Below, piece after piece: positions 33,303-43,833 of a DNA stretch of 64,000 nucleotides. The translations under genes and the position numbers were made by a program. Every line of letters begins with the position of its first letter. Position 1 is the first letter of the stretch. The DNA is from Euglena gracilis (Eukaryota > Euglenida > Euglenophyceae > Euglenales): positions 74,970,634 through 75,034,633 of the forward strand of contig CP154954.1 of assembly GCA_039621445.1 (NCBI GenBank). The letters run 5' to 3'. Under the pieces are notes generated by a model. It was not told the origin of the DNA and did no database searches. It saw only the letters and a program-made list of their open reading frames with translations.

Positions 33303-33393
33303 ATGGATGGATGGACATTTAAAATTTGCATATTTTTGTTTTCTCCTCCTCAGGGGTGATTGTGCAAGCATGTGCTACATCGAGCTTGTGTGA
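27997..33393 (+). CDS. rpl17: Plastid ribosomal protein bL17
   Basis: Large-subunit ribosomal protein located at the peptide exit side, here the plastid (green/cyanobacterial-type) version. Recognised exons are 27997-28331, 29804-29988 and 33354-33393, with GT-AG introns of 1472 and 3365 bp. The conserved protein starts at ATG 28200 ([20 protein letters not shown]), continues [18 protein letters not shown] and [20 protein letters not shown], then [18 protein letters not shown]. The 40-bp last exon gives [12 protein letters not shown] and a stop, the normal bL17 ending; the core of about 118 residues is full length. The conserved GDNAP of the family is GDCAS here. Upstream in frame, from 27997, an Ala/Arg/Pro-rich acid-poor stretch of about 67 residues looks like a plastid transit peptide. 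A signal-peptide exon may lie further upstream, since 27996 is an acceptor (CTCCGCAG). Both introns carry MITEs. Confidence 0.93.
28479..28681. mobile_element. 203-bp TIR element in bL17 intron
   Basis: GAAGCACGGGTGCGCTTATAG at the left pairs with the CTTGTGGCGGCCCCGTGCTTC right end. Two inner GGTGCGCTT copies and GGACCCT repeats (28540, 28655) are present. No TSD is recognisable. Confidence 0.55.
28705..28770. repeat. (TA)n/(TG)n microsatellite
   Basis: ATATAT followed by about 12 GT units, within the bL17 intron. Confidence 0.9.
29275..29550. mobile_element. 276-bp TGGCAG-type TIR element with telomere-like core
   Basis: TGGCAGCCTCCCACTAAACG at 29275 is perfectly inverted at the right end (CGTTTAGTGGGAGGCTGCCA). 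The next inner pair is GGCGGCATTTTTTTTTGCG/CGCAAAAAATTTTTTGCCGCC. The core contains ATGATGGAATAGGGTTAGGG and GCACCTAACCCTAATCCATC, i.e. TTAGGG strings facing each other. Both borders are (TA)n. A related but asymmetrical copy precedes it (about 29025-29240). Lies in the bL17 intron 28332-29803. Confidence 0.82.
31412..31726. mobile_element. hAT-like MITE with 8-bp TSD GTTGCACC
   Basis: The ends are CAGTCTTGTGCTTAG and GTAAGCACAAGCATG, with the duplication GTTGCACC at 31404-31411 and 31727-31734. It is the sister copy of 18335-18629. It lies in the last intron of bL17. The rest of this intron (29989-33353) shows a CCGCGGAGG-rich hairpin zone (30460-30560), three CCCCGGGCCATGCATG repeats (31325-31390) and no other gene. 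Confidence 0.9.
32080..32375. mobile_element. hAT-like MITE with 8-bp TSD GTCCCGAC
   Basis: The ends CAGGTTGTTTTTTAGTCGGG and GTTGGTAAGAAACAGCCTG are flanked by GTCCCGAC (32072-32079, 32376-32383). Internal hairpins are GTGCCTGCCTGGGCAGGCAC and GGCGCCTTTGGCGCC. It is nested in an older CCCCAAATAACACCCCC...AGTATTATTTGGGGGG repeat (about 32025-32415), related to the TA-flanked element at 39143-39362. Confidence 0.9.
33258..33312 (+). repeat. (GGAT)n tetranucleotide repeat
   Basis: About 11 GGAT units, starting after GGACGGGCGGAC repeats. It ends about 40 bp before the last bL17 exon, so length variation could affect the polypyrimidine/branch region of that intron. Confidence 0.9.
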
Positions 33394-33399
33394 CCCTGA

Positions 33400-34473
33400 T
33401 GGCCCGTTTGCGCAACAGTACACCATCGCCAGGTGTACCCGGGATGGGCAGCGGCTGCGTTTCCCCCGTGACCAGCACCACATGCATGATGTTCTCAATG
33501 GGAACAGAAAACTGTGCTTGCGAAGGCTTTTGTTCAAAGAAATATTGCAAAAAGTAGTATTTCTGCTGGTCTTTTGAAAACAAATTTTCTCTTTTACGGG
33601 TGGGGGGCAAGGTCTTTGTGCTACGCCCTCGGTGTCCTCCCTGGTCGGTTTTCCTCGAGGTGCGACGCACCTCGGGCTCCGCATTTTCCCTTTTCGGGTC
33701 TGTCCTCCAACTGGGGTATTCTCCTGGGCTATCGGGTGTTGGACGGACGGAGGCGATCAAGATGGAGCTCAGCCATAGCCTACCAGGGAAGTGAAAAAAA
33801 AAACGCGCCGCAGCAAACGACAACTGATCAACCACAAACGCGTTTCGAAACTTCGGGCTCCGCACCTCCCCGAAGTCAGGTCATGCCTTGTTTCCGGCAC
33901 TTTGATGCAAATGTTTTTGAGAAGGCTGGAATCCGACGTCGTGAACTCTTTCCACCAACTCTGTTTCAATCTCAGTGTCCTGTTCGGGGGGGGGACGGAA
34001 AATAAAACCCAAAATAAAAATTCACATGCCTCCACCAAACTAAAAACCTTCCTCCGTCATGTCCGTTGGGCCCTCTCGCGGACTCCCGCGGCACAGGACG
34101 GGGGGGGGGGGAAGGGACCAAGAGGGCGAAGCCCAAGAAGATGGTGAGGTCCTGCTTTCTTGTCCGGCTGCTCTGGGTACCTCCTACTGCGCCGCTTTCT
34201 CTGGAGTTTGTGACGACGAGGCCTCCTCCGGCACCTTGGCGAAGCTGAACCGCCGTGGCCCTCACGAAGGGTGGCTTTGTGGGGGACTCCGCCTGAGGGG
34301 GGATGCCTGTCTATTTCTGGTGTGTTTCTGGGTGGGCGGTTGGGGCTGGTTGGTCGCACTCCCTCGAGGCAACCCAACCAGGGAGGAAGGGACACCGAGG
34401 GCGAAGCACAAAGACTTTGTGAGGCCATGCCTTGCTCGGAGCAGTATCGTCAGCCAGCTCCGGCGAGGCGGCA
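33400..34473. repeat. DIRS-type terminal repeat region
   Basis: Non-coding blocks shared with the neighbouring DIRS element. 33590-33690 and 34575-34700 are similar to each other (ACGGGTGGGGGG, TTTGTGCTACGCCCTCGGTGTC, CCTCGAGG, CTCGGGCTCCGCA). 34120-34260 matches 36810-36990 (GGCGAAGCCCAAGAAGATGGTGAGGTCCTGC, CCTTGGCGAAGCTGAACCG). Frames here simply translate these repeats. Confidence 0.55.
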
Positions 34474-35962
34474 CTAAGCGGGACCTCCTAACCCAACGCA
34501 CAACAAACAATCCGAACAACACTGCCGGCCCCTCTGCCCCCCCTGGCCCCCATTTTCTGACCGAGGGCTTTTGAAGACAAATTTTCTTTTGCGGGTGGGG
34601 GGGGGGTCGGGCTCGCAAGGTCTTTGTGCTTCGCCCTCGGTGTCCCTTCCTTCCTGGTCGGTTTGCCTCGAGGGATTTCGAGACACCTCGGGCGCCGCAC
34701 TTTGCCCTTGTGAGGCCAGGTTGTGCACTGTAATTAGGGGCGCCAGGGCATTTTCCACGGCACCTTGGGCACCAAGTATTTGATAATGGGCTATAAAAGC
34801 TTCCAACCCCCTCCACTGGCCAATTTTGCAAACTTCTTGGGAAGAAAGGCCCAATTTTTTGAGTAAACCAACTCCTGCCCCTCTCCCTCTGGTGGAGTGG
34901 GCCCCCCACACCTGGGCGGTCACCCCATGTTTGGCCAAAAAATCTTTTGTGATAGAAGCAATGGTATCTGCACTTATGGCCCTGAAGGGTGGTCCTAATG
35001 AAATCAGAAGGCCCCCCCCCCCAGGTCTGACGAATGAACCTGTGACAGCACCATAAGACATCATTAAAGGAAAGGGGCTTATTTGTGGGCATGAGAGAAT
35101 GGACACCACCCTCTCCCACTTGTGAAACTTCTGGCCTTTACGCTTAATTTTTATGTAGGGTGCCCTACACAACACACTGGTGGTTCGTTTGATCTGTGCC
35201 AAGTCTGAGGACCTGTATAAACAGAGGATTCGTGAGCAAAAAAAAAAAGTTGTGCACGCAATGTACAAATATCAGTGGACATTGGGGCCTTGGCCAGCCC
35301 CAGGAGGATTGGGAGAGGGTCCCAAAATGCCCCATACTTCTCCAGATTTTCGTTCCAAATCCTCTTGTAAGGGGTCAACAGGGTGTGGAATCTTAGCCCG
35401 CCAAACCCAGGAGTCAAAAGCATAGCACTGTATTCATTACGGGCGTGGGCCTTGGAAAATTGGAGTAATTGTATTAAAGCGTCAGCCACTTGGTCTGTGG
35501 TGGCTTCAGGGGGGGGCACCCCCATTTGCTCCAAAATTCCCCACAGAAGTGCAAAAGCACTCTGATAACGTTTTAGACTGTGGTTCTCCCGAGGAGATCG
35601 TTAATGGTTTTAACCTGAATTTGTTTCCCCTCCAATATTTGCCTGAGCAAATCATGCAAAACAGGGGCCACCTGGGGGGTGGCATTTGTTCCCCCCTGCA
35701 ATTGGTGAACATATCCCTGTAGGGGGTGATTTTCAGGCAGGGGGTCCCTGGAATTTTCATTTTTATTTATTGGGGCCACTAGTAAAAACCCTTTCTTTGG
35801 TTCGAACTTTTTGCGGATTCTTCGGTCCCGGCTGTTTTGAGGAGGCCGCCGGCCATCGAATTCAATGTATTCAAACTTTTCTATTTTTGCTCTTGAGCTT
35901 TTCCAAATCAACCTTGAAATTGATTTTTTTTTATTATCAAAATCAGGTTCTTGCAAGCACAA
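34474..35962 (-). pseudogene. Tyrosine recombinase of a DIRS/Ngaro-like element (frameshifted)
   Basis: Integration enzyme of tyrosine-recombinase retroelements. It is split over three frames. An N-terminal region (about 35962-35573) contains LVAPINKNENSRD, aligning with MVAPINVNQ of the intact-looking paralogue at 38396-37482. A middle piece (35534-35240) includes GFGGLRFHTLLTPYKRIWN. A C-terminal piece (35268-34474) has the catalytic box HSTRG (residues 124-127 of that frame), GQW (150-152) and the nucleophile context FIAHYQ (Tyr162). The shift near 35240 coincides with a run of ten A. There is no RT in this copy, so it is a 5'-truncated or decayed element. The C-terminal frame runs on into terminal-repeat sequence. 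Confidence 0.75.
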
Positions 35963-36834
35963 ACAATCGGTTTTTTTGTAGTGTTCACCAGTTCATTGTA
36001 TGGTCAAAGAACTCTGTGTGTGAGATATGGTTTGAAATTGGGGGGTTCGATTTGGGGCTTTGCTTAACTAGGAATTTGCTCTGTTCCTACCGACCGTAAA
36101 AATTCGACCGACTGGTCCAGGAAATTTCGCCAGTTAAGGCCGGAAAGGCCAAAATAGGGGTTCAGGCTTCAAAGGCCTACCCATAGAACCTTTCCCGAAC
36201 TTTTTATTCGACGGGAACCCAAAAATACGAATTTCAGTGATTTTCCAACCCCCAGGACCAATTTAGGTAATATTGTTGGTTAAGGACCCCTTAGCACTCC
36301 CCCACTTAGAAAAATCTCGGGGAGATTTTGAAAAACGAAAGTGAAATGAAGGGGTCCGCACGAAAGAGACAAGTTGGGGGGGGGGACTTTCAGCACTGTT
36401 GTTTGTGTTGCGGACGGTCAGAATGTGTAACGTTCAAATAACTTTCGAGTGTCAAAGGAGAAAAGCGGGGGGGGGGGGCCGAGGGGCACGCTAACCCCGC
36501 GAGGAGTGGCACGGTGCGGCACACGGCGCAACGGTGCGAGCAACTGTGGCAGCGGTCAGCTGCGTGCGTCGCCGTGGCATCACCAACGGAGGGAGGGGCT
36601 TTAGAGGCCCCGTACCACCCCCGCAACCACTGTTGCGGATCTCCTCCATGATACCTCCTCGGTGGAGGTCCAGTTCCACCCTTGTACGGTTTTGACCCAC
36701 TCGAGGGTCATGGCCACGGTACCGCCGCGTATGTGTAAGTCGTGTGTTGTTACCAATGTGGCTGGGGGTAAAATCGGACTCCCACGACAGAGGAAGGGGG
36801 AGGAAGGACCAAGGGGGCGAAGCACCAGAAGATG
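35963..36834. other. No gene recognised between DIRS copies
   Basis: A/T-rich from 35960 to 36360, then GC-rich from 36470. The GC-rich part reads through on the minus strand as low-complexity sequence adjoining the DIRS terminal repeat. No domain is seen. Confidence 0.4.
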
Positions 36835-36901
36835 GTGAGGTCCTGCTTTCCTTGCCGGCTGTTCTGTTCTGGTGTGTTTGTGCGTGCGCGGGGGGTGCTT
36901 C

Positions 36902-38396
36902 TTACTGCGCCTTTGTTGCCGGAGTTGGCGATGATGAGGCCTCCTCCGACACCTTGGCGAAGCTGAACCGTCGTGGCCCCGCCCCCCCCCCCCTCCCCTG
37001 GGCGCTTGGTGCCCCCCCCCCCCCCCCCCCCCCCCCCCTCGATGGGGATGGCTGTCTCTTGCTGGTGTGCTTCTGGGTGGGTGGTTGGGGCTGCTTGGTC
37101 GGGGGTCCCCTTTTTGGTTGGGATGTCTTTCTTTTTCTGCTGATATTTTGGGTGGGAGGGTTGGGCTCACCATCTTCTGGCGCTTCGCCCTCTTGGTCCC
37201 TTCCTCCCCCTTCCTCTGTCGTGGGAGTCCGAGACCATTCGGGCTCCGCACTGCGAGATGGTGAGGTACTGTGCACTCCCCTTTGGGCCATAATATTTTG
37301 AACTTTTGATACGACCCCAAGTCGCAAATAATGGGCTTGGAAGGCCCCAAAATTTTTCCACTGACCCAGCTGCTGGACTTCTTCCACTTGCAAACCAGCA
37401 TTTTTCCACCATAAAACCCCAGCCCCTCTGGTGCTGTGGGGTTTCCAGTGGGTGGTGTCCACCCCCCCCCTCTTGCAGAATTTATTTGGTAAGGGAATTC
37501 ACCCTTTCTAATGTCAAAGGTCTTTTACCATCCAAAGACCATAACAAATTATTTTTGTTCCCAACCATGTGGGCTGTCCTTTCCACATACTCTTTCAATA
37601 AATGCCAGGGGCTGATGAGGGGGGTGTGTGGCAAATTCAAAATCTCCTCCCGTCTTGGGAATTGCCACCCTTTCCTTTGCAATAAAATGAAATTTTTTTC
37701 TCCCACGAAACTGATTTTCCGCTGTGTCCTGGCTAAATCAACCCCCCTGTGGAGGGCCAAAAGCCTCCAACAGATGATGAGTCTGTTTCTGAGCTCTTTC
37801 ACAGATAGGTCTGAGAGGGGTTTGGATTTCCTGATGATGTTTTCTAAGAAATCAGTGGGGTCCCAAAAATGGGCATACTTGCAGACATTGGAATTCCATT
37901 TCCTTTTCAATGGAGACAAAAGAGGGGAAAACCTCAATGACCCAAACCCTGGGAGTAATAAAACTGCTGCATATGCATTTCGTGCAGTGTTGAGGCTGTG
38001 GGCAGCCAGATCAAGGATGGCCTCGGCCATCTTGTGGACTGTGCAGTCCTGCAGGGGCAACCCTTTGTGCAGCAATTGGCCCATCAAAGTCCTGAAGGCT
38101 GAGTCATATCTTTTGTCATTTCCCAGATTTTTTATGTAAGTATCGATACTGGACATGGAAACTTCCTGGGATTGTAATATTTGCCTGACACAATCAAGCA
38201 GGCCAAATTCCACCTTGGGGGGGGGCATCTCCTCCCCCCAGCAGTTGGTGAACAGACCCCACTGGGGGGTACTAGCAAAACCTTGCTGCCTGGCTGCCTG
38301 ATTGACATTAATTGGCGCCACCATGATGTCGAAGCTCAGTGGGGTACGATCAACAGACAGATTAGGTCTGGGTTTGACATTAATCTCTGAACCCAT
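36902..38396 (-). pseudogene. DIRS-type tyrosine recombinase (one frameshift)
   Basis: Two consecutive frames, 38396-37482 and 37462-36902, together give a recombinase. N-terminal core-binding domain: MVAPINVNQAARQQ, QWGLFTNCWGEEMPPPK, LPGFGSLRFSPLLSPLKRKW. First catalytic Arg in WRLLALHRGVDLARTQRK. In the second frame HSTRG (residues 9-13), LGQW (32-35) and FQAHYL (Tyr45). The break falls at a nine-C run on the plus strand at about 37463-37471, so one indel (or an assembly error) explains it. Beyond about residue 70 of the second frame the translation is terminal-repeat sequence. Confidence 0.82.
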
Positions 38397-39142
38397 TGGG
38401 GAATGATGCTCCAGGGGGGGGTTTGCCCCTCAAATCTGCCTTCAAGGCATCCACCAGCAAAGCCCCTTGGTGGGGGTATCGACAAACAAACTTGGGGAAT
38501 TTTTTGTTGCTGGGTGTGCAAAACATGTCCACCTCTGGGGTGATTTCCTTTCTGAAAAACTGAACAATTTGGTGAAAGATGTTTAGGTTTAGGGTATAAT
38601 CCCTGGGTCCTTTTGCTCCCAGGTCAGGGAGTCTGCCAATTGCTCCTTTGTGGGAACCCAAACCACCTGCAAATTTATTTGCTTTTCTTGGCAATGATAC
38701 AGCAGGGGTTTTAAGATGGAATTTGGGTATGGCTTTTTGCCTCCCCATTTTGTTAAATAACTTACAACCACCTGGCTGTCCACGTGGAGCACAATTGTTT
38801 GTTTTGGTTTGGCTAGTGCCTTTACTGTTTCCACTGCAGCTTGTAATTCTTTTTGATTTATGTGAAGGACATGCAGGTGCCTCCAAAAATGCTGCCCCTT
38901 TTGGCCTGAAGCTTTGTCCAGCCCCCCCCACTGCCAGGTGCTGCTGTCTGAAAAGAGCTCCTAAGAGGCCTGGGACTGAAATGCCCTGCCCACACCTGGC
39001 TGTAAAAAGGCTTTTAACTCCACAATTTGATCTTTGACCCCCTGGGGGATGGTCAGGGTGTGGTCCCAACCCCACTTTGTGTGCAAATCCATCATTTTGC
39101 AAAGTTGATCTGTCAGAATTCTGGGAAATGGCATTGAAACTA
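38397..39142 (-). pseudogene. RNase H region of the DIRS element
   Basis: The recognisable stretch at 38834-38589 reads VLHVDSQVVVSYLTKWGG, then VVWVPTKEQLADSLTWE, the end of an RNase H domain with the DSQ and QLADSLT motifs. The long alternative frame over the same bases is Ser/Gly/Pro/Lys-rich and not protein-like. The link to the RT is broken by the insertion at 39143-39362. Confidence 0.65.
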
Positions 39143-39362
39143 AACCCCCCCCCCAAATAACACACCCCCCCGGTGTGTTATTTGGGCACCCGAACTGGGG
39201 CCCCAGGGGGGGTGTGTGTTTTTGGGGGTGTTATTTTTACGTGGAAAACCAAAGGAAAACAGGGGGGGGGGGTGTTATTTGGGCGCTCGAAATCGGCCCC
39301 CGAGGGGGGGTGTGTTATTTGGGGGGGGGTTATTTGGGGGGTGTGTTATTTGGGGGGGGGTT
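39143..39362. mobile_element. 220-bp TIR insertion with TA target duplication
   Basis: The ends AACCCCCCCCCCAAATAACAC and GTGTTATTTGGGGGGGGGGTT are flanked by TA on both sides (39141-39142, 39363-39364), splitting the RT-RNase H frame. Several internal GTGTTATTTGGG repeats are present. The TA duplication suggests Tc1/mariner-type mobilisation, perhaps by a pogo enzyme like the one at 6530-8256. Confidence 0.7.
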
Positions 39363-41039
39363 TAAATAGCTTCTGACTTGTCCCACAATAGAACTGAGTT
39401 TTCTGCAGCTCATTTTCTGTGCTGTGAGCACTTTGCCTAGCTCCTTCCTTAAGGATTTTAGTTTTTCCTGAGGAATTTCCAATTGGCCTTTTTTCAAATT
39501 GATCCATTGGCCCAAATGTTTTATTTCCTGTGTGGGTTCCAGACATGACTTGGGGAGGTTTAATCTGAAACCTGCCAGTAAAAGGTCTGTTTTCACTTCT
39601 GCAAAATGTTGGGCTGCTGTCTTTTTGCTGGGGGCTAACAGCAAAATGTCGTCCAGGTAGATGAAAACTACCTTGCCTTCCTTTCTCCATTTTCTTTCCC
39701 AGACTCTCATAAGAGTCATAAATTTTTGTGGCAGGCTGCTTATACCAAAGCATGCAGCTTGAAATTGCCACGTTTCCCCCCCCACCTGCATGCACACATG
39801 TTTTTCCAGACTGCTGTGCAGTTTTAAGTGGAAATATGCATCTTTCAGGTCTATTTTTCTACAGAACCAACCCTTTCTTAGATATGGGAAGATGTTTCCC
39901 ATGTGTTCCAATCTGAATTTCTGGGGGGTGAAATGGAGATTTAACCGTCGACAATCTGAAATCAGTGTTTCCTTGGTCTTTTCCCCTTCCTTTTTGGAAA
40001 TGATAAAATAAGGGACAAAATCTTTTGACTCCTCTGGGGGGATTTGTCTGGTTGCCCCTGCACATTCGTATTCTCTCAGAACTTTCTGGGCAGTCCTTAT
40101 TTCTTGGGGAGTTTTGAAGGGAACTTTTAAGGACATCTGAGGGGGGAGGGGAAGATCTGCCCTGACCCCTTCCCTTATCAGGTTTAATACCTCTGTGTTG
40201 GCTCCTGCCTCGACCCAATGGGGAATTCTGGCCTGCAGGGCCCTGTAGGGGGGCACCCCTGGGTGTAATGTGTCTGGGGATTCCAAAGGCCCCATCACTG
40301 GGGTCCTTCCCCTTGGCTGCCCCATCACTGGGGTCAGCTCTGGCTGCCCCATCACTGGGGTCACCCCTGGCCCTGCCATAGGGCGGCTCAAAGACAGGCT
40401 TTCCCCCTGTGTTTGAAAGATGGGGGAAGGTCTGTGTCTGCAGTGGGGAGGTACATATAAGGCAGGGCTGATTATCTTCTGGGAGGGGGGCTTTTCTGAG
40501 CCAATCTTGGGCCTCCCCCCCAAGGGCTGTGGTCTTGAATGCGTTGGCCTCCCATGGCCACCTGATTTTGATTGAAATGGCCTCCATTGGCCTTGATATT
40601 TTCCCCCTGGCCTCCATTGGCCTCTTGGATATAATGGCCTCCATTGGCCTTCCCCTGAAAGGGGGGCTGCTTGCTTGGATGGGCAGCTCCTGAGGGGTTT
40701 ATGTTTGAGAGAGCTGTGGGGTAAGTTGGACATACCTTTCCCCAGTGGGATCTGTCCAGGTTTGGACACAGGCTGCCATAGCCTTGCACTTGGGCCCACT
40801 GCCCTCTTGGATGATGGCTGCCATAGCCATGATTCTGGGCCCAGGCCCTGTCCAATGATGGCTGCCATAGCCTTGATTTTGATTTGAATCCTTTGGATTT
40901 CTGATATTTCTTGAGAGGCTACCATAGCCTTTGCTTTTTCCCCTGGAAGGGGGGGGACATAGAAAAAGGGGGGGAGTCTGTTGGACCTGTGATGGTCTTC
41001 CCCTTCTGTCTTCTTATCCTCCTGACCACAGTTGTCCAC
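39363..41039 (-). CDS. Reverse transcriptase of the DIRS element
   Basis: Reverse transcriptase domain, open over about 558 codons (start placed at ATG 41039). The first 260 residues are low-complexity, with three GQWRP repeats (131-154) and three TPVMGQP-type repeats (227-250), probably a linker from the upstream ORF. The RT fold spans about 300-555. It includes FVPYFIISKKEGEKTK and LISDCRRLNLHF, then IDLKDAYFHLKL (first Asp, about 397), QFQAACFGISSLPQKFM, and the catalytic VVFIYLDDILLLAP (YLDD 461-464). The frame runs into the inserted element, which supplies the last few residues. An upstream frame (41314-40919) is probably gag-like but has no motif I recognise. Confidence 0.85.
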
Positions 41040-41625
41040 GTCCCATGGCCATTCTCATGTTGAGAGGGGGATTTTGAAATTGCTGATGCTCTGGGGGGTG
41101 GGGCGGTTGCGATGGCCACGGACCGGTGTGCTGCTGCCGCCCCTCTAGCTTCTGCAGCTGCTGCTGTGTCTCCACCTTCCCCAGCTTCAGCTGACTTCTT
41201 GGAAGTTCTTTGAAGTTCTCCTTGAAATTCAGAGTTTCTTTGAAATTCATTCTTCATGGAAGTCCAGTTGTTGATCTGTTGTGGCAATTGCAATACGTCT
41301 GGGAATAATTCCAATTGAACTCGAAGAGTTGGATTCTTCCGTCAGGAAGTTGAAGTTCCGAAAAAGTTCGGTCCACCAGTTGGTCAAAGTGATGGTCTTC
41401 GGGAAAGTAGAACTCCTCGTAAAATAATTCCACTTGAACTCGTAAAGTAAAACTCTTTCTCCTTGAGGTCGAAGGGCAGAAATAGGAATCAGCCAACTCC
41501 GGCAACAAAAAGCAGTAAGAAGCACCCCCCGGGCACGCACAAACACACCAGAACAGAACAGCCGGCAAGGAAAGCAGGACCTCACCATCTCGCAGTGCGG
41601 AGCCCGAATGTTCAAAAAGCAAACG

Positions 41626-42269
41626 GGGGGGGTGTATGGGATATGTCGTCTCACAGCCCGTCTTGCCAAGGGTTGCGTTGCAACTCGAAAGTTGCACGGC
41701 AGGCCTTAACAAGCTCAAAGGCACACACTACCCTTTCTGATTGTCGACTTTTTGTTGTTCTTAAGGAACTTTCAGACTTTTTTTTGAGCGTCCTTTTTTT
41801 TCGACGTCTCTTAGAACCAAACCACCTTTGTGGTTCACCATGTTTTTTTTGTTGTAACTGTTTTTTTGTTTTCAACCTCTTTATCAAACCGTTCGAACCT
41901 TTTATTGATTGCTTTCTTGTGTGTGTTCGTGTGTCTCTCGATCTGTTACCCGCTGCAGACGAGCACCAAAAATCAAAAGGTCGAAAAAGAAAGCGACCCC
42001 GCAACCCGTGGGATCGATTCCCCACGAAACTTGGCGCCATGAAAAAAAACTCAAAAAATCTGAGAAATGGAGAAAACACCTGAATTCCTCAAACGGAACC
42101 CTCCCGAATTCTCTTTTGGAAATACGCCATGAGGTCGATTTTCAAATTTGCCTCCTCGGCGGAAACAAAAAATTCTCGGGCGTAACGATGAAAAAAATGC
42201 CTAATGGGTTCCCAAGTGTTATCCGACTCATCCCAACCCTTCCATTTCACAAGAAATTTCCATTGTCAT
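41626..42269. other. Boundary between DIRS and Ty3-like elements
   Basis: No gene. T-rich from 41750 to 41900. At about 42000-42035, AACCCGTGGGATCGATTCCCCACGAAACTTGGCGCCATG resembles a tRNA 3' half (TΨC arm GTGGG-ATCGATT-CCCCAC), possibly the tRNA-related or primer-binding part of an element end. The minus-strand Arg/Lys-rich frame over 41650-42079 is not supported by any motif. Confidence 0.35.
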
Positions 42270-43530
42270 TTAGACCTTTTCTATGTGAAATAATATTTCC
42301 ACAACATACTCACCGGGGGCAGCTTCCACATCCTCGGTTTCACTTTGGTAAAAATTCAATTGTAGGGGTTCTCCAACAAATTTGTCTTCTACATGCAATT
42401 TCAATTGCGTGATGTGAACGCTTTGCATTACACCAGGTTTCACCTCAATCTGGCATGAACTTTGACCCAAACGTTGTTTAACCTCACAAGGACCCAACCA
42501 ACGGATTTTGAAGTTTGGTTGCAAATTGGATGGACGCAAATACCAAAATTTCTGCCCAATGTCCAAAATTGGTTTTTCGGCCCTTTGAGAGTTCAAAGCC
42601 TCAAAACGTTGTAAATGAAGGGCGTTCAATTTTCAGCAATTTTTGAATCCAACTCGGACATTCTTTTGAAAAAAATATACAGCTTCCTCCGCTTCGCGGG
42701 GAATGGGAAGAGGAAAACCGGCCAATGGCATGTTTCGTCCAAAAACAATTTCGTAGGGGGATAAGCCACTTGGCCCAGGGATGTTATGAAATTTCCTCCT
42801 CACAAATGGCAAAATTTCAACCTAATTTGTGTCCATCTCGTCGCAAACTTTCGGATGCCATGTTTTGAATTCCTTTCCTTGCACCTCCGCCCTGCCATTG
42901 GTTTGATGGTGATACGCTTGTGCCTTTGCGCTTCGTATCCCCATGCAACCGGACATCGTGAGCCACCATGCCCCTGAAAATTGGGAGCCTTGTTCACTCG
43001 TGATTACCGTTGGCAAATAAATCCAACCGCCGATTAAACATTTCCTTAGCCACCGCCTTAGCCGTACACCCTTTTCTTCTATGGGGTGTTACTATTGTCC
43101 AACCGCTGAAGCGATCTACACAAACCGCCATGCAATCAAATTCTTGCCCATCAAATTTTACAGCATGTTAAAGAGGTCGATCGAAACGCTTGACCCCAAA
43201 AATGGTGGTATGATTGTGTGAAGCAAAGGCCCCTTCAAAGAAAAACCCGGCGGGCTGTGTGCTTGACAAAAACATCACACATTTTAGAAACCGACAAAGT
43301 GATTTCCTTTTCCCCCACCAAGGGTGAAAAATGAAAATGTTTTGTTATTTCCAACCACAAACTTTCCCCACCCACATGTCCCGTATGGGCGTGGTACTCC
43401 CGGACAAAATGTCCAGTTACACCTGCGGGTACTCACAAAAGTCCTTGGAAAAATAGCCGGTTGACCAAAATTTGAAAATGTTCTGGCCAATTTTTTGAAT
43501 GCGGTTTGTGTACCTCCTACCAAATATCCT
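42270..43530 (-). pseudogene. Ty3-like integrase
   Basis: DDE integrase in pieces. A frame about 43165-43025 carries MAVCVDRFSGWTIVTPHRR, the first catalytic Asp motif. 43016-42800 gives PTVITSEQGSQFSGAWW, where the usual second catalytic Asp of SDQGSQF is Glu, then AYHHQTNGRAEVQGKEF with the third acidic residue. 42629-42270 gives the C-terminal domain (FKIRWLGPCEVKQRLG, VHITQLKLHVED). The zinc-binding N-terminal part is blurred by frameshifts (about 43520-43280). Confidence 0.78.
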
Positions 43531-43833
43531 TAAAATACGCACACCGTGCATACAAAGTGGACCAATCCCAGTGTATCACAGGTTCCTTGGACAAATCTTT
43601 GTCCTCTCCCTCTTGATTTTCAGGGCCATCAAGGGGAAAATGCTGCCCGGGAAAGTTTTCCGTCTCCCCCCTTCCTCCACTTCATTGCCCATGACATCAA
43701 CAGGGGAGACCATTTTTTCCAACACCGAAATTTGCCTTGAAAAATCAAAATCAACAATTTCACCGTTTTTGTGCAAGCGAACAACCATGCAAGCTCTTTC
43801 CATATTTTTCTCATTCTCCAAAATTTTAGCCAT

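Larger units (their letters stand above)
36835..41625 (-). mobile_element. DIRS/Ngaro-like tyrosine-recombinase retrotransposon
   Basis: Minus-strand order: upstream ORF region, RT, RNase H, tyrosine recombinase. The element ends in inverted repeats. 36835-36930 (GAGGTCCTGCTTTCCTTGCC, GTTCTGTTCTGGTGTGTTTG, TGCTTCTTACTGCGCC) is present as its reverse complement at 41490-41605, and ATTCGGGCTCCGCACTGCGAG (37232) faces CTCGCAGTGCGGAGCCCGAAT (41588). No LTRs are present. The copy is interrupted by a TA-flanked insertion at 39143-39362 and by frameshifts. Confidence 0.75.

Noticed and set aside
38380-39165. 261-codon minus-strand frame over the RNase H region
   Set aside because: It is out of frame with the recognisable RNase H motifs at 38834-38589 and has non-protein-like composition.
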